64,000 nucleotides of DNA. Source: JARRRD01 sp037381085 (GTDB lineage Bacteria > Nitrospirota > Thermodesulfovibrionia > Thermodesulfovibrionales > UBA6898). The position numbers and the translations under genes are program-made. The stretch covers positions 3,252 to 67,251 of the forward strand of contig JARRRD010000068.1 of the NCBI GenBank assembly GCA_037381085.1, written 5' to 3'. This document shows, in pieces, positions 14,599-23,469 of this stretch; within the stretch, counting starts at the first letter, position 1; every line of letters starts with the position of its first letter. The notes under the pieces are model-generated. The model made no database searches. It saw only the letters and a list, made by a program, of their open reading frames with translations, and had not been told where the DNA came from.

Positions 14599-17262
14599 GT
14601 GTATAAAAAAATCAGCGACTACGGCATCATCGGCAACCTGCGTTCCGTTGCGCTCGTGGGACTCGACGGAGCTATCGACTGGCTCTGTCTTCCCTATATC
14701 GATTCGCCGAGCGTGTTTGGCGCTCTGCTCGATGAGAAAGAAGGGGGGCGTTTTGCCCTGACGCCGGAAGGACAATGGGATTCCGTTTCAGAGTACCTGC
14801 CCGAGACGAACGTGCTGCTGACCCGGTTCAGAACCAGAACCGGAGTGATGGATCTCGTCGACTTCATGCCCGTCCAGGTATCCGGCAACTACGGTGGCCA
14901 GTCGGATCGGCACGAGCTCTACCGTCGCGTTTCCTTGATAGGGGGTAACATGAAGGTTGGCATGGTTTTCGATCCGCGATTTAACTACGCGATGGCGGAT
15001 ACGGTGGTCGAGCGCGAGGGGCGTACGCTTGTAGCTCGGGGCGACGGGAAAGTTGTGGCCCTCGCCGTTTCCTCCGAAATCCCCGAATATGACGTGTCGG
15101 GAAGTGCGCAGTGGACGCTGATACAGGGAGAAACCCTCTGGTTTCGTCTCAAGTTCAATGCAGATGAATCCTTGGTCTGCGAAGCCCTGTCGGCTGAAAA
15201 GGAATTGGCCCGGACTAAAGAGTACTGGCGAAACTGGCTCAGGAAGCGGGAGACCGGACGAAGTCTTCATTTCGGGCACTATAAGCACATGGTTGACAGG
15301 TCCGCTCTTGTACTCAAACTCCTTCAGTTTGAAGAAACGGGTACCCTTGCCGCAGCCGCCACCACTTCGTTGCCCGAGGAGATTGGAGGCGCAAGGAATT
15401 GGGATTATCGGTTCACCTGGGTCCGCGACACCTCCTTCACGATCGAAGCGCTCTTTAATTTGGGCCACCTTTCGGAAATGGAGGGATACCTCAGGTGGAT
15501 GGAACAGCTCCTCATGGAGCACGGCGCAGAGAACATGCAGATCATGTATGGTCTACGTGGGGAACAGGAGCTGCCCGAGCGGGAACTGGCACATCTGGAC
15601 GGTTACAAGGGTTCCCGGCCCGTACGCGTCGGAAACGGTGCTGCCAGGCAGACGCAGTTGGACGTATATGGCGAAATCATGGACGCCGCGCTCAAACTGT
15701 CGGACTATGTAGGGAAGATCGGTTATAAAATGTGGCCCGTGCTTCGTGATATCTGTAACTATGTGGTCAGCCATTGGATGGACCGCGACAGCGGGATATG
15801 GGAAGTGCGTGGTGGACCTTACTCCTTTGTATATTCCAAGGTAATGTGCTGGGTGGCGCTCGACAGGGGGCTGACTATCGCAAAGCGGTATGGTTTCCCG
15901 GCGGAGACGGAAGTATGGGAGGAAGCGAAGAAGCAAATCAAGGATGAGGTGCTTGCAAAAGGCTGGAGCGACGAAAAGCGCTCATTTGTCCAGCATTATG
16001 AAACTTCCGGGCTGGACTCGAGCAATCTGCTCCTGCCCGTTCTCGGCTTTTTGCCCTTCGACGACACGAGGGTCGTTTCGACCGTAGAGGCAGTTGAACG
16101 CGAGCTGAGCCGCGATGGATTCCTCCACCGCTATAGAGATGAGGACGGCCTTCCGGGTGGAGAAGGCACCTTTATGCTCTGCTCATTCTGGCTGGTGGAC
16201 TGCCTTATCGGTCTCGGGAGGATAGACGATGCCGAGCTGCTGCTGCGGAAGCTGGAGAACACGGCGAACCACCTGGGCCTCTTCTCCGAAGAATACGACG
16301 TAACCTGGCGCGAAGCCCTCGGAAATTTTCCGCAGGCGTTCACGCACATCGGCTATGTCAACAGTGTCATCAGGCTCCTTGATGCCAAGGGCGAACTTCG
16401 GACAGGAGAAAAAGAGAAGCGGCGTCCCTCCGTTATCGACAGGCTGCGTGCTCCGAAGATTCTTCTCAACGACGGCGAGGCCGAAAAGCAGCTACCTCCC
16501 CGTGAAATCGTTGGCCGCCTCAAGAAAACCATGAACCTGCTCCGCGGCGCTTTCTTCAACACCCCGGAAAGCCGGATTGCCTATGAGAAAATGAAAGGTT
16601 CCGAACCATTCCGTGAATACCTGGACCTAAGCTACAGTCTCAAAGGCATGAATCTCGGTGACCTGGAGAAACGAAGCGAAAAGATAGCGTTTTGGATAAA
16701 CCTTTATAACGTCATTGTCATTCACGCCGTTATTGAACTCGGCATCAGGGGCTCGGTGAAGGAGGTGAGGGACTTCTTTAGAAGGGTCAGCTATCAGATC
16801 GGCGACACAACCTTTACTCCCTATGAAATAGAGCACGGAGTCCTAAGAGGAAACAGGCGGCCGCCTTATGCGCTGTCACCCGTGTTTGGCCATGGCGATC
16901 CCAGACTCGCATTCACAGTTGAGCCACTCGACCCGAGGATTCATTTCGCCCTGGTATGCGCCTCTTCTTCATGCCCACCGATTGATGTCTACACTGCTGA
17001 CAAACTGGAAGATGAACTGGACATCTCCGGCCGGACATTTCTTAACGCTGGGGCGGTCGTGATTGACCGTGATCACCATCGCGTTTCCCTTTCCCGCATC
17101 TTCAAGTGGTATTCAAAGGATTTCGGACGGAGCCAGTCCGACAGGCTGACGTTTGTAGCGCAATATCTTTACAACGACGATGACGGGCGCTTTCTGGCGG
17201 AGCAAGCGGAGAATCTGTCGGTCGGATACCAGGAGTACGACTGGCGGCTCAACAGACACTGA
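14599..17262 (+). CDS. GH15-type glucoamylase/trehalase fused to DUF547
   Basis: Residues 1-600 form a bacterial glycoside hydrolase family 15 protein: GNLRSVALVGLDGAIDWLCL at the start, GARNWDYRFTWVRDTSFTIE in the (alpha/alpha)6 barrel and EEYDVTWREALGNFPQAFTH near the catalytic base region. Such enzymes hydrolyse alpha-glucosidic bonds in starch-like glucans or trehalose. Residues about 640-887 match DUF547 (LRGAFFNTPESRIAYEKM; KIAFWINLYNVIVIHAVI; VCASSSCPPIDVYTADKLED), a domain of unknown function with a Cys-protease-like look. The two are fused in one frame. The GTG start overlaps the stop of a 14-codon ORF that has a good GGAGG site, suggesting translational coupling. No signal peptide is seen. 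Confidence 0.85.
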   Translation: MYKKISDYGIIGNLRSVALVGLDGAIDWLCLPYIDSPSVFGALLDEKEGGRFALTPEGQWDSVSEYLPETNVLLTRFRTRTGVMDLVDFMPVQVSGNYGGQSDRHELYRRVSLIGGNMKVGMVFDPRFNYAMADTVVEREGRTLVARGDGKVVALAVSSEIPEYDVSGSAQWTLIQGETLWFRLKFNADESLVCEALSAEKELARTKEYWRNWLRKRETGRSLHFGHYKHMVDRSALVLKLLQFEETGTLAAAATTSLPEEIGGARNWDYRFTWVRDTSFTIEALFNLGHLSEMEGYLRWMEQLLMEHGAENMQIMYGLRGEQELPERELAHLDGYKGSRPVRVGNGAARQTQLDVYGEIMDAALKLSDYVGKIGYKMWPVLRDICNYVVSHWMDRDSGIWEVRGGPYSFVYSKVMCWVALDRGLTIAKRYGFPAETEVWEEAKKQIKDEVLAKGWSDEKRSFVQHYETSGLDSSNLLLPVLGFLPFDDTRVVSTVEAVERELSRDGFLHRYRDEDGLPGGEGTFMLCSFWLVDCLIGLGRIDDAELLLRKLENTANHLGLFSEEYDVTWREALGNFPQAFTHIGYVNSVIRLLDAKGELRTGEKEKRRPSVIDRLRAPKILLNDGEAEKQLPPREIVGRLKKTMNLLRGAFFNTPESRIAYEKMKGSEPFREYLDLSYSLKGMNLGDLEKRSEKIAFWINLYNVIVIHAVIELGIRGSVKEVRDFFRRVSYQIGDTTFTPYEIEHGVLRGNRRPPYALSPVFGHGDPRLAFTVEPLDPRIHFALVCASSSCPPIDVYTADKLEDELDISGRTFLNAGAVVIDRDHHRVSLSRIFKWYSKDFGRSQSDRLTFVAQYLYNDDDGRFLAEQAENLSVGYQEYDWRLNRH

Positions 17263-17786
17263 GGGACAAGGCTTTTCCCTAGATCATACCTGCAGCTTAC
17301 TGGGACCACAAGGAAAGAGGGCACTCTGTGAAACCGGAAAAAGCGGACCAATGGGAAACGCAAGCAACAAAATTACGGAACAGCGCAGAACAATGGCGAA
17401 CAATCTTGGGAAGGCAATTGCCGGAGCGGACTGCGTCACGACCGCCGGCGCGTGAGACATATCATGAAGGTAATAAGAAAAAGACAGCCGCTAAAGTCAT
17501 GTATGACACTGATCCCGGAAGGCTCGTGAAGAAGCAGCTTTCCTATTACGAAAAAGAACATTACAAGTATTCTTCGTGTTTTTGCGGGGAACTGCGAATA
17601 TTGGAGGGCTGGGGAAGTAGAAAGAATCCTTCGTTGTTGCCGAGAAAAGTGTAAAAAGGTAAGCTCCATTACTTCATGAACCATGCTTGGTGAAGTAAAT
17701 TAATTACAATTGAGCGCCCCATTTGATGGTTTTTTGTGCTGCAGTTCGTGATTTTTTGCCGGAGGTATTGGTTAAGAAACGATCCA
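17263..17786. other. Gap between the GH15 fusion and the aquaporin gene
   Basis: One frame (17328-17654, 108 codons) reads MKPEKADQWETQATKLRNSA then EQWRTILGRQLPE, which looks protein-like for its first 40 residues, but then becomes irregular and I recognise no family. Another frame with MYDTDPGRLVKKQLSYYEKE also looks locally protein-like. This may be decayed coding DNA. No RNA gene is seen. Confidence 0.3.
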
Positions 17787-18611
17787 ATGAAATATTTTTC
17801 TGAATTCTGGGGAGAACTTGTCGGGACTTTCATATTGGTTTTTTTAGGTTGCGGCGCAGTTGCGGTGTCCGTACTGTTTTCCTCCCATTTCGGTCTCTTC
17901 CAGGTAGCTGCCATTTGGGGCATTGGGGTAACTCTTGCCATATACGCTACACGACATCTCTCCTGTGCGCACCTGAATCCCGCCGTCAGCGTCGCCATGG
18001 TTACAGGCGGGCGCATGTCCATAAGAAGGTTGCCTGCTTATGTCGCAGCCCAGTTTGCCGGGGCATTCATGGCCGCCGCCGTGCTCTATATGCTCTTTTC
18101 CGCCTCGATCGCGCGCTATGAAAAAGGTCATGGAATCGTCCGTGGTAAGCCGGCGTCTGTCAGCACCGCCATGATCTTCGCAGACTTCTATCCAAACCCC
18201 GGAGCCGGCCCGGCTGCCGCCGTCACGCCCTTAAATGCCTTCTTAGCCGAATCGGGAGGCACTTTCCTCCTCGTTTTTCTGATATTTGCACTGACCGAGG
18301 GCTGCAATCTCGGCCGGCCCGGCGAACCTCTGTCACCACTTTTCATAGGCGTTACGGTTACTGTAATAATCTGTATTATAGCGCCGCTTACCCAGGCCGG
18401 ATTGAATCCCGCGAGAGATTTCTCTCCACGGATCTTCGCGACCCTTGAGGGATGGGCCGAGGTTGCATTCCCCGCCGGACGTTACGACTTCTTGACCGTG
18501 TATATTGCCGGACCGCTTAGCGGAGGCATTGGGGCGTCCCTCCTGTTTACCCGTCTGCTACAGCCGCTTATGCAGAAAAAAGCTACTGAGAAGAATTGTA
18601 AGTGTGATTAA
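17787..18611 (+). CDS. Aquaglyceroporin (arsenic-cluster AqpS/GlpF type)
   Basis: This MIP-family channel has the two pore motifs HLNPAVSVAMVTGG and GLNPARDFSPRIFAT and six membrane segments, beginning FWGELVGTFILVFLGCGAVA. Such channels pass water, glycerol and, in AqpS/GlpF types, trivalent or methylated arsenic. The second motif ends DFSPR, matching the glyceroporin class. I start at ATG 17787 (MKYFSEFWGELVG), which fits the family, rather than the upstream GTG. It is the first gene of an arsenic cluster, 23 bp before arsM, which is the basis for the arsenic role. The C-terminus ends in NCKCD, which may bind metals. Confidence 0.82.
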   Translation: MKYFSEFWGELVGTFILVFLGCGAVAVSVLFSSHFGLFQVAAIWGIGVTLAIYATRHLSCAHLNPAVSVAMVTGGRMSIRRLPAYVAAQFAGAFMAAAVLYMLFSASIARYEKGHGIVRGKPASVSTAMIFADFYPNPGAGPAAAVTPLNAFLAESGGTFLLVFLIFALTEGCNLGRPGEPLSPLFIGVTVTVIICIIAPLTQAGLNPARDFSPRIFATLEGWAEVAFPAGRYDFLTVYIAGPLSGGIGASLLFTRLLQPLMQKKATEKNCKCD

Positions 18612-18634
18612 ACACAAAGGAGAAAAGAATAATT

Positions 18635-19696
18635 ATGTCTGCAGACCGACTTAATAAACTGAAAGAATATTACGGCAAAATCCTCCGGGGGACAAAGGAT
18701 CTGAAGAGCAGCGCTTGTTGCTGTAATGACGACGAACTGCCCCTTTCGATACGCCGCGTATTACAGGAAATCGATCCGGAAATACTGGACAGGTTTTACG
18801 GATGCGGATCGCCCATCCCGCCGGCGCTTGAGGGGAGAACTGTCCTTGATCTTGGATGCGGGACGGGACGAGACGTATTCATAGCTTCACGTCTTGTCGG
18901 TCCTGACGGTTTCGTCATAGGTGTCGATATGACCGATGAGCAGGTGGAAGTCGGCAAAAGACATATTGATTCGCAAATGAGGAAATTCGGCTATAAAGAG
19001 CATAACGTCGAGTTCAGGCATGGGTATATCGAGGACTTAGGGGCAATCGGCATAGCAGATAACTCGGAAGATATCGTGATATCGAACTGTGTTATCAATC
19101 TTTCACCGGACAAGCGTTCGGTATTCTCGGAGATCTTCAGGGTGTTGAGGCCCGGCGGAGAGCTCTATTTCTCGGATGTTTTTACGGGGAGGCGCATCCC
19201 GGAACATTTCATGGATGATCCTGTGCTCCATGGCGAATGCCTCGCCGGAGCAATGTATATCGAAGATTTCAGGAGACTGCTCAGTGACCTCGGCTGTCTT
19301 GATTACCGCGTTATGTCCAAGAGAAGGATATTTCTTGACAATGCTGAGATAGATGAAAAAGCGGGCATGATAGATTTTTATTCCATGACCTTGCGGGCGT
19401 TCAAACTCGACAGCCTCGAAGATATATGCGAAGACTATGGCCAGACAGCCGTATACCTTGGCACAATTCCTGATAATCCTCACAGGTTTGCGCTTGATGA
19501 CCACCATCTCTTCATCGCGGGTAAACCAATGCTTGTATGCGGCAACACCGCTTCGATGCTGGGGGAAACGCGATACGCGACTCACTTCCAGTTGACCGGC
19601 AATCGAGCAGCCCATTTCGGGCCTTTTGGCTGCGCCCCCGCTGCCGCAAGAAACGAAAATGACGAGGGGGGCTGTTGTGGAGGGACGTGTTGCTAA
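18635..19696 (+). CDS. arsM: Arsenite methyltransferase ArsM (three-cysteine form)
   Basis: This is a second SAM-dependent methyltransferase of the ArsM type, 353 residues. The SAM motif TVLDLGCGTGRD lies at 69-80 and the arsenic-ligand cysteines are C57 (FYGCGSP), C152 (SNCVINLSPDK) and C202 (HGECLAGAM), all present as Cys, unlike the copy at 5.1 kb. A C-terminal extension of about 120 residues ends with a Cys-rich tail, GGCCGGTCC. The protein would methylate As(III) in the cytoplasm, supplying substrate for ArsS further down the cluster. AAAGGAG precedes the ATG. It lies right after the channel gene and about 60 bp before the OsmC-like gene. Confidence 0.88.
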   Translation: MSADRLNKLKEYYGKILRGTKDLKSSACCCNDDELPLSIRRVLQEIDPEILDRFYGCGSPIPPALEGRTVLDLGCGTGRDVFIASRLVGPDGFVIGVDMTDEQVEVGKRHIDSQMRKFGYKEHNVEFRHGYIEDLGAIGIADNSEDIVISNCVINLSPDKRSVFSEIFRVLRPGGELYFSDVFTGRRIPEHFMDDPVLHGECLAGAMYIEDFRRLLSDLGCLDYRVMSKRRIFLDNAEIDEKAGMIDFYSMTLRAFKLDSLEDICEDYGQTAVYLGTIPDNPHRFALDDHHLFIAGKPMLVCGNTASMLGETRYATHFQLTGNRAAHFGPFGCAPAAARNENDEGGCCGGTCC

Positions 19697-19755
19697 ATGG
19701 ATGCAATTCCGGGATACTGAAAACATACAAAGCTCGATACAGGAGGAAAGCAGGT

Positions 19756-20220
19756 ATGGGAGAACTTGTCCACACATCTCATATTACAGTTGTAAGAGAA
19801 AATGGCCCTACCAGGCGTGCTATCATCGCGGGATTGGACGAACCCGTCTATTACGGAGTCCATGGGGGAATAAAGAAGTTTTATAAGATTGAGCCGGAGG
19901 AAGAGCATGCCGCTACACTGGACCATATCGTTGCCGCCACGGCCGCCTGAATGATGGGTACACTGGCCACGGTGCTGGCTGGAAAGAAGATCCTCACGAC
20001 AAAAGACCGTTACAGGGCGGAGGTGGAGGGAGACATTGAAAATGTCAACAATATCCTCAAGATCACCAGGATAAGAGTAACATACCACTTGAAACTCCAG
20101 AGAGAGCAGTCTCGGGAGGCGCGGGAAGCATTCTCATCCTATCTGCACCTGTGTCCGGCGGCCCAGAGCATAATCGGTTGCATAGCGATAGAGGATGATT
20201 TGACGATAGAGGAGACCTGA
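19756..20220 (+). CDS. OsmC-like selenoprotein (TGA at codon 65)
   Basis: The frame from ATG 19756 runs through a TGA at 19948-19950 to TGA 20220, 154 residues in all. Before it the sequence is HAATLDHIVAATAA, after it MMGTLATVLAGKKI, exactly the helix in which OsmC/Ohr proteins keep their catalytic peroxidatic cysteine (consensus C-x-x-T-L). The second redox Cys is in SYLHLCPAAQSI. So codon 65 is very probably selenocysteine, as reported for some OsmC-like proteins. The fold reduces organic or other hydroperoxides. AGGAGG lies 9 nt before the start. A SECIS-like hairpin with loop CGGTGC follows the TGA at the right distance. The gene is sandwiched in the arsenic cluster. Confidence 0.85.
19961..19983 (+). 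promoter_or_regulatory. SECIS-like hairpin after the TGA of the OsmC-like gene
   Basis: CTGGCCA (19963-19969) pairs with TGGCTGG (19976-19982), including two G-T wobbles, around CGGTGC (19970-19975). The loop begins 20 nt after the TGA and contains GGT, like the GGU of the E. coli fdhF SECIS loop. Confidence 0.7.
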
Positions 20221-20278
20221 TCAGAGAATATGGCGGGTTGGGAAGAAGTCTAACCATTATTGCCCGGAGGAGAAATAC

Positions 20279-20770
20279 ATGAACAGAAATATATCCGCAG
20301 TGTTTGGCCGAATATTGATCTTTTGTATGCTTTTTACCGTCCCGGCATTTGCCCATGACAACCACGGTCCTCACGAGAAGAAGATATTCACGAAACATTT
20401 CGATAGGACGCTGTTCAATATCACCGAACATGCCGCATTTAGCGTGGAGATCCTTCTTGATGACAGTGAATATCCTATAGGGAAAGGAGTGGTAGGCATC
20501 GTGCTCCACAATGCGAAAGATTCAGACGTGAAGGGGGCCAGGATTACACTGGCACTTAAGAACATGTAGACCGGTCAAAGCGTGCCGGGAGCGCCGACTA
20601 TAACGGATAAGGGAAACGGCCTTTATATTGTCTCAGGCCTAAACTTGCGGAGACAGGGCCGATGGGAGCTTGCAGTGACGGTCAGCAAAGACAACGTCGA
20701 GGATAGCGTCAGGTTTGACTTGCCCGCCGCTCTGATGAAGCTCTACCCCAAGGGCAGGTATTCTCCCTAA
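20279..20770 (+). pseudogene. Secreted YtkA-like protein interrupted by an in-frame TAG
   Basis: A signal peptide (MNRNISAVFGRILIFCMLFT, VPAFAHDNH) is followed by an Ig-like region typical of YtkA/FixH-type exported proteins (FSVEILLDDSEYPIGKGVVG; GARITLALKNM). A TAG follows at 20567, and the same frame continues TGQSVPGAPTITDKGNGLYI and RRQGRWELAVTVSKDN, the rest of the domain, to a stop at 20770. Without the TAG the protein would be 163 residues. The stop sits where the family has a short acidic or aromatic loop before the GNGLY motif. Explanations: nonsense mutation, sequencing error, or amber recoding. GGAGG precedes the ATG. Such proteins often bind copper or assist oxidases. Confidence 0.6.
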
Positions 20771-20849
20771 TCGTCGTTGAGTCCCCGTAAAGGCTAAAAT
20801 CGCGACCATGATCCCCGCGCTGCGGCCCTCAATTTGTCCACGGATAGTA

Positions 20850-20985
20850 TCATGACGTATTTGTCTTCAAATCTATTACGCCTTTTCTCCTTAATCTGTT
20901 GAGCGTGACAGTTACGGTCTCTCTTGTGGATGCGACAAGATCGGCGTAATCCTTGAATGACTGGATTTTAATGATCAGAAATATA
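20850..20985 (-). pseudogene. Remnant of a Crp/Fnr-family DNA-binding domain
   Basis: Translation of the minus strand gives KDYADLVASTRETVTVTLNR followed by LRRKGVIDLK, closely matching the helix-turn-helix of the intact Crp/Fnr gene at 22.7-23.3 kb (FADLVASTRETVTVTLNKLK). Only about 40 residues remain; the sensory domain is absent and the 5' part is overrun by the GmhB-like gene. It looks like the leftover of a duplicated regulator. Confidence 0.75.
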
Positions 20986-21573
20986 TCTTGCCGCATCAAG
21001 GAGGCTTGTGGCGATATAAATGTTGGATTTGTCCGGAAAACGTTCTACCGTTTTATCTTCCCCCGGTTGATTCTCGAAAGGAACAAGGATACCCGTTCCG
21101 CCAATATTGAGCGCTGTCTTCACATCGGAGGCGCGGTCCCCGACGACAAAGACCTTCGCCTTCTCTCTTGTCATGCCTTCCGATCCCAATGCATCAAATA
21201 CCATTCCGAGGCCTGGTTTCATGCAGTCGCAGTCGCAGACAAGTTCCTCATCGAACTGATATTCTGGATGATGTTCCACGTAGTTCCGATCGGCATGGGG
21301 ACAGAGAAAAAAGCCATCGATAACATATTTGCAGACTTCATGTGCCCTCGCCGCAGTTAGGAGAGGGAAGTCGGCTATCGCGACTCCCGGCTGATTTGTT
21401 ATCATATAAACAGAGGAGACGGGAATCTTGTTGAGCAGCCTGATACCTTCCATCACATACGGCAATATCCTGACCTTCGATCTCCATTCATCATCTCGTC
21501 CGAGATAGAGATGTTTCTTCTCATCATAAATTAAGGTCCCATCTCTATCCAAGCATATGAGCGTCCGTATCAT
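20968..21573 (-). CDS. HAD-IIIA phosphatase (GmhB/HisB-N type)
   Basis: The 201-residue product opens with LICLDRDGTLIYDEK, the HAD nucleophile Asp motif, then has SVYMITNQPGVA (motif II) and KVFVVGDRASDVKTALNIGG (motif IV with the metal-binding acids), and CDCDCMKPGLGMVFDA as the zinc-loop/motif III region typical of D-glycero-D-manno-heptose-1,7-bisphosphate 7-phosphatase. That enzyme works in ADP-heptose synthesis. The acidic zinc-loop cysteines (CPHADR...CDCDC) fit. Other sugar-phosphate substrates are possible. It starts 18 bp after gnd stops on the same strand, so the two are probably co-transcribed. Confidence 0.8.
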   Translation of the reverse strand: MIRTLICLDRDGTLIYDEKKHLYLGRDDEWRSKVRILPYVMEGIRLLNKIPVSSVYMITNQPGVAIADFPLLTAARAHEVCKYVIDGFFLCPHADRNYVEHHPEYQFDEELVCDCDCMKPGLGMVFDALGSEGMTREKAKVFVVGDRASDVKTALNIGGTGILVPFENQPGEDKTVERFPDKSNIYIATSLLDAARYISDH

Positions 21574-21591
21574 GCCCGTGTAATGACCGCC

Positions 21592-22494
21592 TTATTTTTT
21601 TATTACCTTGTGACCGCCGAATTCGTTTCTCAAGGCGGCGAGTATCTTGTCACCGAAGGAGTCCTCCTGTCTGGACCGGAACCGCTTGAAGAGACTTTGG
21701 GTTATGACTTCTGCGGGGACGTCGAGGTCAACGGATTCTTTCACCGTCCATCTTCCCTCGCCCGAGTCCTCAACATATCCTCTTATTCCCGACAGCCTTT
21801 GGTCTTTCGCAAAAGCGCTTTCCAGAAGCTCCAGAAGCCATGAACGGATCACGCTTCCTCGGTTCCACAAATGAGAAAGACCCGAAAAATCAAGGTCCTT
21901 TCCGTACACCGAGGCGTTCAGAAGCTCAAACCCTTCGGCATACGCCTGCATCATCGCATACTCGATGCCGTTGTGGACCATTTTTACGTAGTGACCGGCA
22001 CCGGTCTGCCCGCAATACATATATCCCTCGGGGGGTGCGAGCGTAATAAGCAGCGGCTCGACACTATTGAATACATCGCTATTGCCTCCAACCATGAGGC
22101 AATAGCCTTCAGTTAATCCCCAGATTCCTCCGCTTACCCCGGCATCGAGAAAGTGGATCCCCCTGTTCCTGAGTTTTTCGGCCCTCCGTATATCGTCTTT
22201 GTAAAAAGTATTGCCGCCGTCGATGACAATATCCGTTTTGGCCAGGCGGGAGGAGAGAGTGTCGACGTATTCATCGACAGTGTCGCCGGCAGGCAGCATG
22301 AGCCATATGACGCGCGGTGGTGACAATTTTGAGACAAGGTCGTCAATACTAAACGAACCGATGGCACCCTCCTTCACAATCTCCCTGGTCTTTTCCGGAG
22401 TCCTGTTGTATGCAACAATTGAGTGACCTCCTCTTAACAGTCTTTTTGCCATATTCATCCCCATCTTGCCAAGACCTATGAGACCCATGTCCAT
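21592..22494 (-). CDS. gnd: 6-phosphogluconate dehydrogenase, decarboxylating (short type)
   Basis: The 300-residue product resembles the shorter NAD+-type 6-phosphogluconate dehydrogenase: nucleotide loop MGLIGLGKMGMNMAKRLLRG, IWLMLPAGDTVDEYV, the substrate motif LDAGVSGGIWGLTEGYCLMV and GAGHYVKMVHNGIEYAMMQA with catalytic Lys and Asn. It oxidises 6-phosphogluconate to ribulose 5-phosphate, yielding NAD(P)H and CO2. ATG 22494 has GGGAGG 5 nt upstream. It heads a two-gene unit with the GmhB-like phosphatase. A loose TGTGAA/TTTACA dyad at 22554 lies in its promoter region. The link to the arsenic genes may be reductant supply, which is inference. Confidence 0.88.
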   Translation of the reverse strand: MDMGLIGLGKMGMNMAKRLLRGGHSIVAYNRTPEKTREIVKEGAIGSFSIDDLVSKLSPPRVIWLMLPAGDTVDEYVDTLSSRLAKTDIVIDGGNTFYKDDIRRAEKLRNRGIHFLDAGVSGGIWGLTEGYCLMVGGNSDVFNSVEPLLITLAPPEGYMYCGQTGAGHYVKMVHNGIEYAMMQAYAEGFELLNASVYGKDLDFSGLSHLWNRGSVIRSWLLELLESAFAKDQRLSGIRGYVEDSGEGRWTVKESVDLDVPAEVITQSLFKRFRSRQEDSFGDKILAALRNEFGGHKVIKK

Positions 22495-22656
22495 GCCGAC
22501 CTCCCGCAATTATTAAGCGAAATTATGCAACCAAGCCTCTGTTCGAAAAAAAGATGTGAAGCATTTACATATATCCCACACCAATTAAGAGGCTGTCCCA
22601 TTTGTTTTCGTCAAAGCCATCGGCCCCGAAGTGGCCGCAAATGTTCTTAAGCCGGA

Positions 22657-23349
22657 CTATTCAGCCAGCGACCTTATTCTGTCAACCTGTTTGATCACGA
22701 GGTACTTATCTTCAAAGTCAATGAGTCCTTCACTCTTGAGCTTATTGAGAGTAACTGTCACTGTCTCTCTCGTGGATGCGACGAGATCTGCAAAGTCTTT
22801 ATGGGTAAGTTTGATCTTCAATAAATATCCGTCCCCCCGAGGTATCGAGAAATCATCGAGGAGGTTCAAGAACGTTATGGCAAGCCTCTGCTCAACTGTC
22901 CGGTAGAGCAGGCCGAGAAGCTTATTTTCGATCTTCCACCGCCTGAGACCGATTATCTTGGTCATCTTGATAACGAGCCCGGGAATCATCTGTACAAGCT
23001 TCTCAAAATCTTCCTTCGTCATTGTGCAGATAAGTCCGTCTTCAACAACTACAGCAGACTCGTCTCTTTCCTGTGGGTTCAACACTCCAATTTCTCCAAA
23101 TAGCGTGACCCCCGAAAAAATGTCCAAAATGATTTCATTGCCGTGCGAGGTCAGTTTCGTAATCTTTACCGCACCCTTTTTAAGCATGTAAAATTTCTTA
23201 TCGGTCGCCCCCTGGAAATACAGCACCTCTCCTTTCTTGACCGGCCTCATGGCCGCAAGCTTGTCGATCAGCTTATATTGTTCTTCGGTGAGCCGGCTGA
23301 AGATATCGAGATTCTTGAGATACCAGAGTTTTGTCCGTTCCTGCGTCAT
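22657..23349 (-). CDS. Crp/Fnr-family transcriptional regulator
   Basis: The 230-residue protein has an N-terminal cyclic-nucleotide-binding-like beta barrel (KKGEVLYFQGATDKKFYML; FGEIGVL) and a C-terminal winged HTH with FADLVASTRETVTVTLNKLK. There is no N-terminal four-Cys cluster, so it is not a classic FNR; the barrel may sense cNMP, a redox cofactor or something else. The divergent gap to arsS (about 340 bp) contains a perfect dyad, TGTCA...TGACA, which is a plausible autoregulatory site. A truncated copy of its HTH is at 20.9 kb. It probably controls the arsenic and redox genes around it. Confidence 0.88.
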   Translation of the reverse strand: MTQERTKLWYLKNLDIFSRLTEEQYKLIDKLAAMRPVKKGEVLYFQGATDKKFYMLKKGAVKITKLTSHGNEIILDIFSGVTLFGEIGVLNPQERDESAVVVEDGLICTMTKEDFEKLVQMIPGLVIKMTKIIGLRRWKIENKLLGLLYRTVEQRLAITFLNLLDDFSIPRGDGYLLKIKLTHKDFADLVASTRETVTVTLNKLKSEGLIDFEDKYLVIKQVDRIRSLAE

Positions 23350-23469
23350 ATTTACTGCCCCTTCCTCTTCAATCCGGTTAGTACCCCGTATTAAGATTAA
23401 TATAATGTATTATGAGATGATATAAATGTAATGTCCATTACTGTCAGAGGCTCTGGAAAAAGATAATAT

